DNA from: CAZQKW01 sp964594075
GTDB taxonomy: Bacteria > Desulfobacterota > WTBG01 > CAIYCZ01
Length of the DNA stretch: 12,980 nt
Assembly (NCBI GenBank): GCA_964594075.1
Contig: CAZQKW010000076.1
Location: forward strand, 1 to 12,980
Reading direction: 5' to 3'
Positions 1-5,911 of the stretch are shown here, in pieces. Position 1 is the stretch's first letter; the number at the start of each line of letters is the position of its first letter. The notes beneath the pieces are model-generated. The model was not told the DNA's origin and ran no database searches. It saw only the letters and a list, made by a program, of their open reading frames with translations. The position numbers and the translations under genes were made by a program.

Positions 1-254
1 TTCACGTTTCTCTGATACCCCGAAAATGTAAATAACGCTACTTTATCTTACACCTTAACTTTTCAATTATTTTATATTATTACATGAACTTGGAGATAAC
101 AGTTTGTTTTGCTATCTTTTTTACGAAACTGTGCCCTGTTAACTGCTGCTATCTCGGTAAGCGCAGAGATACGCATTCACATACGCAGCACATAGAATCA
201 GAGAACGCGAAGGATCATTATTTTTTTGTGCGTCCGGTGGTTTAAGGAGATGCC
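1..254. other. Non-coding left edge upstream of the flavoprotein gene
   Basis: No convincing gene is seen here. The first 130 bases are AT-rich; a TATATT at 73-78 resembles a -10 box but has no good -35 partner at normal spacing. A small inverted repeat (TATCTC at 150-155, GAGATA at 166-171, 10-base loop) is followed by a short imperfect direct repeat around ATACGCA. The shine-dalgarno for the next gene ends the stretch. Any promoter call here would be a guess. Confidence 0.4.
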
Positions 255-683
255 ATGCGCGACATGACAGAACAAGAAATTAGAAATTTTATTCGGGAGT
301 GGACCTGGGGCACTCTCATTGGCGTTGAAGGTAATAAACCGTATGCAGTGGAGCTATCCTATGGCACAGACGGAGAATATATATACTGCGGTTCCATGCC
401 CGGGGGACGAATGGCGCGCTGCATTATCGCAAACCCCAACGTGGTCTTTAAAATTTGTGATTCTGATAGAAGCTATAGCAGATGGCGCGCGGTTATTATT
501 GAAGGAAGGGCTGAACGGCTTACAGATTATGCTGATATCCTTTATTCTGTCCGCTGTATAGCGCGGCAGCGCGGACTTCCAGAAAACACCTTTGACCGTA
601 TCGCGCGACGGGTGGCGAATGACCCCGAAAGTAATTCCATAAGGCTTCCCATAAAAGTTTTCGGTGGGAGAATAAGCGGGTGA
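255..683 (+). CDS. NimA-like pyridoxamine 5'-phosphate oxidase-family flavoprotein
   Basis: A 142-residue cytosolic protein with the split-barrel FMN-binding fold of the pyridoxamine-phosphate-oxidase superfamily, closest by eye to the small nitroimidazole-resistance (Nim, Pyridox_ox_2) branch. Supporting pattern: an N-terminal helix (TEQEIRNFI), a first strand ending in a G-x-L (residues 19-24), a K-P-Y-x-V-x-L-S-Y segment (28-36), I-Y-C-G-S (43-47), then GGRMARCIIANPNVVFKICD (50-69), the usual flavin-phosphate region and strand. A WRAVIIEGRAERLTD segment (78-91) matches the following strand. Length is typical. The start is set by AAGGAGA at 244-250, five to six bases before ATG; a second ATG at 264 is less well spaced. 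Members reduce or bind small substrates with FMN, but the natural substrate is unknown and drug resistance should not be assumed. The next gene follows 64 bases later on the same strand. Confidence 0.8.
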   Translation: MRDMTEQEIRNFIREWTWGTLIGVEGNKPYAVELSYGTDGEYIYCGSMPGGRMARCIIANPNVVFKICDSDRSYSRWRAVIIEGRAERLTDYADILYSVRCIARQRGLPENTFDRIARRVANDPESNSIRLPIKVFGGRISG

Positions 684-747
684 GTAGGAAACGTGGCGCG
701 GTCAAACCATGTATCAACGAACGAAAAAAAATACAAGGAGAGCAAAC

Positions 748-1086
748 ATGAACAATAAAATTGCACTAATCATCTTATGGGTCGCATTAAGCATGGTCAT
801 GTGCCCGGCACAGGCTCAGGCAAAATCCTTTGACCAATGCAACCTTGCTGCTCAATCCGGGCTTGCAACAGCTTCGGCCCTTTTGACCCTCCCGTATTTC
901 ACTGTTAAAATGGGATATGCTTTTATCGGAACGCTCACTGCCGGCGCAATTAATTTCTTCAGTTTCAGATATGCTGAGCCTACAGCTGAAAAGATCGCCT
1001 GCCAATCTGCCGGCGGCAACTGGTATGTAACGCCGGACAATCTGCTTGGGGAAAAACAGCTCCAGTTTATCGGTCCGGTTGAATAA
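748..1086 (+). CDS. Small exported hydrophobic protein, function unknown
   Basis: A 112-residue product. I chose ATG 748 because AAGGAG at 735-740 lies seven bases before it; an upstream in-frame ATG at 709 lacks a ribosome site and would add a charged leader. Residues 1-25 are a textbook signal peptide: a short N-terminus with one lysine, a hydrophobic core (IALIILWVALSMVMC) and an A-Q-A-Q-A cleavage region. The mature part has one cysteine early (FDQCN) and a second late (IACQS), which could pair in an oxidising compartment. Between them is a long apolar, glycine- and alanine-rich stretch (about residues 37-70) that could be one long or two short membrane segments. The C-terminus is polar. 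I recognise no family. It may share a transcript with the flavoprotein upstream. Its stop lies 4 bases from the stop of the convergent PIG-L gene. Confidence 0.65.
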   Translation: MNNKIALIILWVALSMVMCPAQAQAKSFDQCNLAAQSGLATASALLTLPYFTVKMGYAFIGTLTAGAINFFSFRYAEPTAEKIACQSAGGNWYVTPDNLLGEKQLQFIGPVE

Positions 1087-1090
1087 AGGT

Positions 1091-1900
1091 TCATCTCAGG
1101 CTTGTGATGCCGGATTTCAAGAGCCGTTTCGTAAAAGAGGCGAGGCTCAGTTTTTTATTGGCAACCAGCTCCTGCATGTCAAGAAAACGCTCCACATATT
1201 CATACGGTGCAGGCATGTGCGGTTCTGAAAATACCGCTTCATAGCGGTTGCGGCCAAGTATTCCCTCATCATAGGCGTTGTATGCAATCTGGCTTTTATG
1301 CGCGCGAATTGCTCTGGCTTTAAGACCTGCAACCGACGATATATCAACAATTTTAAATCCTGTGGTCAAAAATATCCCGCCCCATACCGTATATCCCCAG
1401 AACTGGGGAATATAGTCTCTAATGCTGCGCAACGCCCGCAGCGTTATGTGCAAAACAGCGTCGTGTGTCGGATGCAACTCGAAAGGCGCGGGAGCATAGA
1501 TTGATTCCGGAAGCAAAAAACATATCACTTCCCTCAGAGCACATTCTATAGAGCCGCTGCCGGTGCCTTTCAATTTTCTGCTGTTTCCCTTGAGAAATAT
1601 GCCGCCCTGTGCCTGTATCGTCTCAAGCGCTGCGAGCGCTTCTTTTTGCCGGCGTGCCTTTATTGCACCGTGTGTCCCCCATTCAGACGCTCCCGGAAAG
1701 TTGCTGCCGTCGCTCATATAGAGCGAAAAAACCTGTTTGCCTGCCTGCGCAAGCAATGCCATAGTGCCTCCTGCGCCGATAACATCGTCATCGGGATGCG
1801 GCGCAATCACCAAAACGTTCCCGGGACGATGCGCATAGGGCTTCAAATCAAGGGGATAATGTTTGTCTATGGTCTTTGCATGGAATGCAGAGGGTTTCAT
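1091..1900 (-). CDS. PIG-L/LmbE-family zinc-dependent N-deacetylase
   Basis: A 269-residue protein of the PIG-L (LmbE) deacetylase family, which removes acetyl groups from N-acetylglucosamine-type sugars or related amides. The fold's first strand runs into A-P-H-P-D-D-D (residues 33-39). By family knowledge H35 and D38 bind zinc and D37 is the catalytic base; the usual final glutamate of AHPDDE is aspartate here. The third metal ligand is probably H146 in HPTHDAV. The S-D-G after the second strand (63-65) and an R-R-x-x-E-A-x-A helix (83-90) are also family hallmarks. No signal peptide, so probably cytosolic. ATG 1900 is used; a TTG at 1912 would overlap the upstream stop by four bases (TTGA) and add four residues. 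Neither has a clear ribosome site, which suggests translational coupling. Substrate is unknown: sugar nucleotide, glycolipid or a BshB/MshB-like thiol precursor. Confidence 0.85.
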   Translation of the reverse strand: MKPSAFHAKTIDKHYPLDLKPYAHRPGNVLVIAPHPDDDVIGAGGTMALLAQAGKQVFSLYMSDGSNFPGASEWGTHGAIKARRQKEALAALETIQAQGGIFLKGNSRKLKGTGSGSIECALREVICFLLPESIYAPAPFELHPTHDAVLHITLRALRSIRDYIPQFWGYTVWGGIFLTTGFKIVDISSVAGLKARAIRAHKSQIAYNAYDEGILGRNRYEAVFSEPHMPAPYEYVERFLDMQELVANKKLSLASFTKRLLKSGITSLR

Positions 1901-1908
1901 TATGGTGC

Positions 1909-2454
1909 TCAATGAGCGGTGTTAAGGTCCGTAATTCCGCCCCCGCCTGTTTTGGGCTGCCCAATGTCCTTGAGTGCGGGGGAATCAAATGATAAAAACG
2001 CGACGCGGAGCAGGCCCTCTACCCTCTGCACCACCAGTCTAATGACCACCGGCTCACCTGCCTTGGAAAATCGTGCATGATAATACAGAATGTAATTCTG
2101 ACCCAACCGCTCCATCTTCCAGAGAATACTTGCGACATAGATGCCAATTTTGTTTTTAATCAGTGCGGTGTTTTTTCTGAAGATTTCTTTTGTATATCCC
2201 CGTTTCATTACAGCGCTAAAGTCCCTGATATAGTGATCATAGTTTTCTTCATTCAGTGCCGTTAGGATGTTTTGCACGATCGGCGCTGCTTCATTCAGCA
2301 GTTGTTTATATTCTTCCGGTATCGCCTTTGCGTGAACCCCTGTCAATTCAGGCTTGCCGCATTCAGATGCCGGCTGAAGGCTTTCATTTTTAGCTCCCAA
2401 TAAACCCACAGCTCCCAGCACAACCAGATAAAATGCTTTCAACCTTTTCACCAT
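1909..2454 (-). CDS. Exported small NTF2-like (DUF3887/DUF4019-like) protein
   Basis: A 181-residue protein beginning with a basic residue cluster and a hydrophobic core (AFYLVVLGAVGLLG, residues 7-20), so it is exported or membrane-tethered; no lipobox cysteine is evident. Residues about 45-155 have the look of a cone-shaped NTF2-like domain of the DUF3887/DUF4019 kind: a helix with A-L-N-E-E-N-Y-D (67-74), an F-S-x-x-M-K segment, then several amphipathic strands (ASILWKMERLG, YILYYHARF, VVIRLVVQRVEG, LRVAFLSF). The last thirty residues are polar and glycine-rich, probably disordered. The family assignment is by pattern only. GGAGAGGA ends a few bases before ATG 2454 and supports that start. 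It lies 120 bases behind the spoIID-like gene and touches the PIG-L gene, so at least the last two are probably cotranscribed. Function unknown. Confidence 0.6.
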   Translation of the reverse strand: MVKRLKAFYLVVLGAVGLLGAKNESLQPASECGKPELTGVHAKAIPEEYKQLLNEAAPIVQNILTALNEENYDHYIRDFSAVMKRGYTKEIFRKNTALIKNKIGIYVASILWKMERLGQNYILYYHARFSKAGEPVVIRLVVQRVEGLLRVAFLSFDSPALKDIGQPKTGGGGITDLNTAH

Positions 2455-2574
2455 GAATCCTCTCCATGCTGTCTAACAACAACTGCTGCACTCGCAAGTC
2501 GACTAATACAACTGCATTGTGTAAGGCGTCGGTACGCGCGGCACATCGCGCTCTCCTGTCGTGGGCAACGCTGA

Positions 2575-4143
2575 TTAATCTATCTTATAGTTAACTCTCA
2601 CTACTTTTGTCCCCGGATAATAAAACTGTAGAATCTGTTCACAACTATGCCCGTTGCGAGCCATCTGACAAGCACCCCACTGGCTCATGCCCGCACCATG
2701 CCCAAAGCCTCTTCCTTCAAAATTAAAGGTTTGATCCTTTTGTTTGACACTAAACTGTGAACTTTTGATTTTTCCCGGCCCTGCAATAAGCCTGAAACTA
2801 TTTCCTGACAAAACAAAGGTCTGGTTGCGTGTTTCAATTCTGAGATTTTTTGTTCTTCCAGACATGTCTCTTGCAAGCGGAACAATGGCTTTTAAATAAG
2901 GCAACGGGAGCCCGAACTGTTTAAAATTCTTCTGCAAATCATTCACCGCAAGAGAACATTCCCACTGGAAGCCTTTTATGTCAATGCTGAATTCATCCTG
3001 TTTGCTGGCCAGATACGGAACCGGCCATCCCCATATCTCTTCTGCGCTTGCGGTCATACCGCCGCTGTTTGAGTGATACAGGGGATAGGCTATCCTGTTG
3101 TCATAGCTGATAACCAGCTCTTTTGTTGCATCTACTGCTGTACGCGCGGACTCTTGTTCGCTGTCCTTTCCCCCATACACCTGTGCCGCAACTGTTGAAT
3201 ATAAATCGTAGGGTTCTGTCTCTCTCTTTACCATGGTATAGAGCGCATAGGTCCGGGCAGCAATAGCCTGCGCATGCAAAGCAGCCGCAGGCCAGCTTGC
3301 CGGCACCTCCTTTGATACGACCCCGTACAAATACTCTTCAAGCGGAACGTGGTTGACCAGCGTGAGTTTTGTGTCCCGCAGATAAATCTGCAGCATGCCC
3401 CGATACGGCTTTTGATCTATTTCAATGAACGCTTGTCCTTTTGCCTTTATTAGTACCGGCCCCTGCACCGGGCCGTAATTATTAATATACATCCCTGCTT
3501 TTTCAGTCCTGCAGGTTATTGCTTCGCCAGCAGTGCTGTTCGTGAAAGCGCCCTGTGCTGTGGTAGAAAACTCAAGCCCGTCTTTGGCAGAGAGCGCAAC
3601 CGTATCTGCATCATCCCTTAACAACACCCGTATCTGCTGGGAAAACGCCTGATCTGCTATCAATGCGCGGCCCCCAAATACCTTATCTCCTTTTTTCATC
3701 TTATCCATTTCTTCAGCTATTGAATTATTTTTACAATATTCTGGATAGGAAGAAATGAGTCCCTGATAGTACTCAAAAGATTTGTCACGCTCTCCCTTTA
3801 GATATAAAATGCGCGCAATCCGATGTTTGATTTCAGGCGTGCAGCTATCGTGTGGAAATTTTTCCAACTGTTTAAGATAATAAGAATGCGCTTGATCATA
3901 GCTTTCCAGGAACTCATAGTAAATATCCCCCATGTTTTTATACAGGGTTCGGGGCACTGTGGCATTATCTGCATTACATTCAATATCCCGGTAAAAACTG
4001 AGTGCTTCAAGATACCTTCCTTTGTGCTGGTAAAGTTCAGCTATGGAAAACAATCCCTCTGCCGCAGATGGCGCTGAAGCGGCGGCATTTCCCAACAAAG
4101 ACCACCATATACATAGCAAAAAAATAATTGGTCGGGTAATCAT
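2575..4143 (-). CDS. SpoIID/LytB-type lytic transglycosylase with N-terminal TPR region
   Basis: A 522-residue exported protein. Residues 1-24 are a signal peptide (hydrophobic FLLCIWWSLLG, then N-A-A-A-S-A). Residues 27-140 form helical pairs of tetratricopeptide type (EGLFSIAELYQHKGRYLEAL, then similar A-L-Y/G-D-x-Y repeats). The SpoIID domain spans about 165-520: Y-L-R-D near 254, V-P-L-E-E-Y-L-Y-G-V-V (266-276), then S-K-E-V-P-A-S-W-P with E279 in the position of the catalytic glutamate of sporulation SpoIID, and A-Q-A-I-A-A-R-T-Y-A (291-300). Y-H-S-N-S-G-G-M-T (356-364) and G-R-G-F-G-H-G-A-G-M-S-Q-W-G-A (477-491) are the remaining signatures. Family members cleave glycan strands lacking peptide stems. 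TPRs suggest a protein partner. No spore genes are seen, so a role in division or wall remodelling is more likely than sporulation. ATG 4143 has a poor ribosome site. Confidence 0.9.
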   Translation of the reverse strand: MITRPIIFLLCIWWSLLGNAAASAPSAAEGLFSIAELYQHKGRYLEALSFYRDIECNADNATVPRTLYKNMGDIYYEFLESYDQAHSYYLKQLEKFPHDSCTPEIKHRIARILYLKGERDKSFEYYQGLISSYPEYCKNNSIAEEMDKMKKGDKVFGGRALIADQAFSQQIRVLLRDDADTVALSAKDGLEFSTTAQGAFTNSTAGEAITCRTEKAGMYINNYGPVQGPVLIKAKGQAFIEIDQKPYRGMLQIYLRDTKLTLVNHVPLEEYLYGVVSKEVPASWPAAALHAQAIAARTYALYTMVKRETEPYDLYSTVAAQVYGGKDSEQESARTAVDATKELVISYDNRIAYPLYHSNSGGMTASAEEIWGWPVPYLASKQDEFSIDIKGFQWECSLAVNDLQKNFKQFGLPLPYLKAIVPLARDMSGRTKNLRIETRNQTFVLSGNSFRLIAGPGKIKSSQFSVKQKDQTFNFEGRGFGHGAGMSQWGACQMARNGHSCEQILQFYYPGTKVVRVNYKID

Positions 4144-4200
4144 AACATGTCGGTCATTGCTGATGAAAACAGACTCTATTGAAAATCAAAGAAGATGGCA

Positions 4201-4206
4201 AGTATA
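4201..4206 (-). promoter_or_regulatory. Possible -10 element for the spoIID-like gene
   Basis: Read on the minus strand this is TATACT, five of six matches to the sigma-70 -10 box, about 57 bases before the spoIID-like start codon and inside the divergent intergenic space with the MFS gene. No good -35 box is found at 16-18 bases, so the call is weak. Confidence 0.25.
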
Positions 4207-4280
4207 AACAAGAGAAAAACAAATTGCCCTTTTAGGTAAAATCGCTTGAGGTGGTGAGCGCAGTCTGGTATGTAGGGCTG

Positions 4281-5552
4281 ATGAACGAAAAAGCGATCTA
4301 CAGAAATAAACATACTTCTAAAGTTCATTACGGCATTATTGTTCTTGCACTTATCGTGCTTGCGGTGTTTGGCGCGTTGGGGCTTGCGCGGTTTGGCTAT
4401 ACCAGTATCCTGCCCGCAATGCAAGATAGTCTAAAGCTCTCAAATACGCAGACCGGTGAACTCCAGACGCTCAACCTGGTCGGCTACCTGCTTACGGTCG
4501 TGTTTGCCGGCATGCTTGCCGCCCGTTATGGCCCCCGCATTGTCATTTCAGTCTCGCTGCTTCTTGTCAGTCTTTCCATGATTTTCACCGGTCTTGTGCC
4601 TGCTTTTGGCTCAGCGTGCATTGCCCGCTTCTTCGCGGGTGTTGGTGGCGCCGGCAGCAATGTTCCAGCCATGGGGCTTATTTCGTCGTGGTTTGGCACG
4701 CGACGGCGCGGGCTTGCGTCCGGCATCGGCGTTTCAGGGTCAAGCATTGGCCTGATTGTGACGGGTCCGCTTATCCCTGCGATACTACAAATTTGTGGTC
4801 CGGACGGCTGGCGCGTGAGCTGGTATGTACTGGGGGCGATGAGCTTTGCCGCATGTGTGCTTTGCACCATGTTTCTGCGAAACCGCCCGGAAGAAATGGG
4901 GCTCACGCCGCTTGGCGACAGTGAAACCGAAACAATAGAACGCCGAACTGAAAAAGGTGCCACGGCTTTAAATTGGGGACTTGTCTATAAATCACGAACG
5001 CTGTGGCAGCTTGCCGTAATCTACTGCGCTTTCGGGTTTTCCTACATCGTCTACTCGACTTTTTTTGTCAAACATCTGGTTCAGACAAACACTTTTAACC
5101 TCACAGACGCTGGCTCGCTCTGGATGAAAATCGGGATTGTCTCTTTGGCAAGCGGCTTTATCTGGGGACACGTCTCAGACATCTTTGGAAGACGGCTCAC
5201 CCTTTTCTCGGTCTTTACGCTTCAGGGCATTTCGTTTACTCTGTTTGGACTGAGCCATAATCTCGTCGCTATTTATTGTTCCGCGGTACTGTTTGCGCTT
5301 ACCGCCTGGAGCATACCGGCACTCATGGCAGCGCTTGCGGGAGATGTATTTGGTTCGCGCCTTGCCCCTGCAGCCTTGGGCCTGTTGACCATAATTTTTG
5401 GCATTGGGCAAGCGCTGGGTCCCTATTGCGCGGGCGTCCTTGCGGATACAACCCACTCATTTTCAATAGCATTTGTCATAGCCGGCACAGTTGCCCTGGT
5501 CATGGGCGCAGGAGGATCCTTCGCTCTGCGGACAAAAGGGGGCGTAACCTGA
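4281..5552 (+). CDS. MFS transporter, YbfB/YjiJ-like
   Basis: A 423-residue, strongly hydrophobic inner-membrane protein with about twelve predicted membrane segments in two halves joined by a charged loop (about residues 200-225, with S-E-T-E-T-I-E-R-R). It belongs to the major facilitator superfamily. A-R-F-G-Y-x-x-I-L-P-x-M (36-47) in the first helix, A-R-Y-G-P-R (80-85) in loop 2-3 and G-H-V-S-D-I-F-G-R-R in loop 8-9 are the MFS signatures; the first and the late A-L-A-G-D-V-F-G region point to the YbfB/YjiJ (MFS_4) group. Substrate cannot be read from sequence; small organic anions or sugars are typical of relatives. Start choice is uncertain: GTG 4251 or 4254 follows a GAGG, whereas ATG 4281 has only a weak AGGG. 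I used ATG 4281 because it gives the normal short cytosolic N-terminus. The gene is clearly more GC-rich than the sulfatase-fold gene downstream. Confidence 0.85.
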   Translation: MNEKAIYRNKHTSKVHYGIIVLALIVLAVFGALGLARFGYTSILPAMQDSLKLSNTQTGELQTLNLVGYLLTVVFAGMLAARYGPRIVISVSLLLVSLSMIFTGLVPAFGSACIARFFAGVGGAGSNVPAMGLISSWFGTRRRGLASGIGVSGSSIGLIVTGPLIPAILQICGPDGWRVSWYVLGAMSFAACVLCTMFLRNRPEEMGLTPLGDSETETIERRTEKGATALNWGLVYKSRTLWQLAVIYCAFGFSYIVYSTFFVKHLVQTNTFNLTDAGSLWMKIGIVSLASGFIWGHVSDIFGRRLTLFSVFTLQGISFTLFGLSHNLVAIYCSAVLFALTAWSIPALMAALAGDVFGSRLAPAALGLLTIIFGIGQALGPYCAGVLADTTHSFSIAFVIAGTVALVMGAGGSFALRTKGGVT

Positions 5553-5554
5553 AA

Positions 5555-5680
5555 ATGGCAAAAACAGTTAAAATACCCATTATTACCTATTCTGATAGTG
5601 ATGCTCCCCGCGCATGGAGGCTGTGTCCCAATAGTCTGAAATGTCATTCTGAACGAATGGGAAGAATCGCAACCCGCTGA
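5555..5680 (+). pseudogene. Short reading frame behind the MFS gene, probable gene remnant
   Basis: ATG 5555 lies two bases after the MFS stop (TGA at 5550-5552), an arrangement typical of translational coupling. The frame runs 41 codons, starting M-A-K-T-V-K-I-P-I-I-T-Y-S-D-S-D. This beginning looks like a real protein N-terminus with a beta strand, but from about codon 28 the frame enters the left arm of a palindromic repeat and soon stops. The simplest reading is the 5' end of a gene once cotranscribed with the transporter and interrupted or deleted at the repeat. It could equally be a meaningless short frame. No family recognised. Confidence 0.35.
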
Positions 5681-5722
5681 TTTTACCTATCCAGAGATTT
5701 TTCGCTATCACGCAAAATCACA
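5642..5722. repeat. Imperfect palindromic intergenic repeat (REP/MITE-like)
   Basis: The left arm (5642-5670) begins TGTCATTCTGAACGAA and ends GAAGAATCGC. The right arm (5694-5722), read in reverse complement, begins TGTGATTTTGCG and ends GAAAAATCTC. The 29-base arms agree at 19 positions and are separated by 23 bases. The left arm strongly resembles the dispersed motif of the kind CATTCTGAGCGAAG...GAAGAATC that I recall as an intergenic repeat in many bacterial genomes, so this is probably a decayed copy. The arm identity is seen here; the dispersed-repeat identity is from memory. Only one copy is in this window. Confidence 0.55.
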
Positions 5723-5911
5723 CAGAGTTTAATTGCGACAGAGCCGTTCAGCGGGGGAATGCTGGCAATGCTGTTCATATTTCATGCCGAGCCGATTGAT
5801 CACCGTTCACAAGGCGGGGCTTTCTCTAAACAAACCGGTAAACTATTAGTTGCTAATCTAAATGGTCCCCCGCAGGAGAAATTACGCGTCCTTATTGTAC
5901 ACTATTATACT

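Larger units (their letters stand above)
5553..5911. other. Intergenic junction without an intact gene
   Basis: This stretch between the tail ends of the MFS gene and the sulfatase-fold gene holds the remnant frame (5555-5680), the palindromic repeat (5642-5722) and a further segment framed by the inverted arms GCGGGGGA (5751-5758) and TCCCCCGC (5866-5873). I see no tRNA, no recognisable structured RNA core and no clear terminator for either convergent gene; the repeat hairpin may serve that role. Confidence 0.6.

Noticed and set aside
150..186. Small inverted repeat TATCTC/GAGATA followed by a short ATACGCA direct repeat, considered as an operator or start of a CRISPR-like array.
   Set aside because: Too short, only two direct units with no spacer pattern, and not linked to a convincing promoter.
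542..766. Antisense reading frames over the flavoprotein and the small exported gene.
   Set aside because: No ribosome site or protein-like pattern; they are shadows of well-supported plus-strand genes.
2575..4143. Sporulation gene spoIID, implying an endospore former.
   Set aside because: The signal peptide plus TPR architecture and lack of any other spore gene fit the broader SpoIID/LytB family found in non-sporulating bacteria.
4526..4963. A 145-codon minus-strand frame inside the MFS gene.
   Set aside because: Long antisense frames are expected in GC-rich genes; the plus-strand frame has clear transporter motifs and this one has none.
5809..5820. The 12-mer ACAAGGCGGGGC also occurs at 12948-12959, inside the hairpin after the HTH gene.
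   Set aside because: Several exact 12-mer matches are expected by chance in a window this long, and the 5809 copy lacks a good partner arm.
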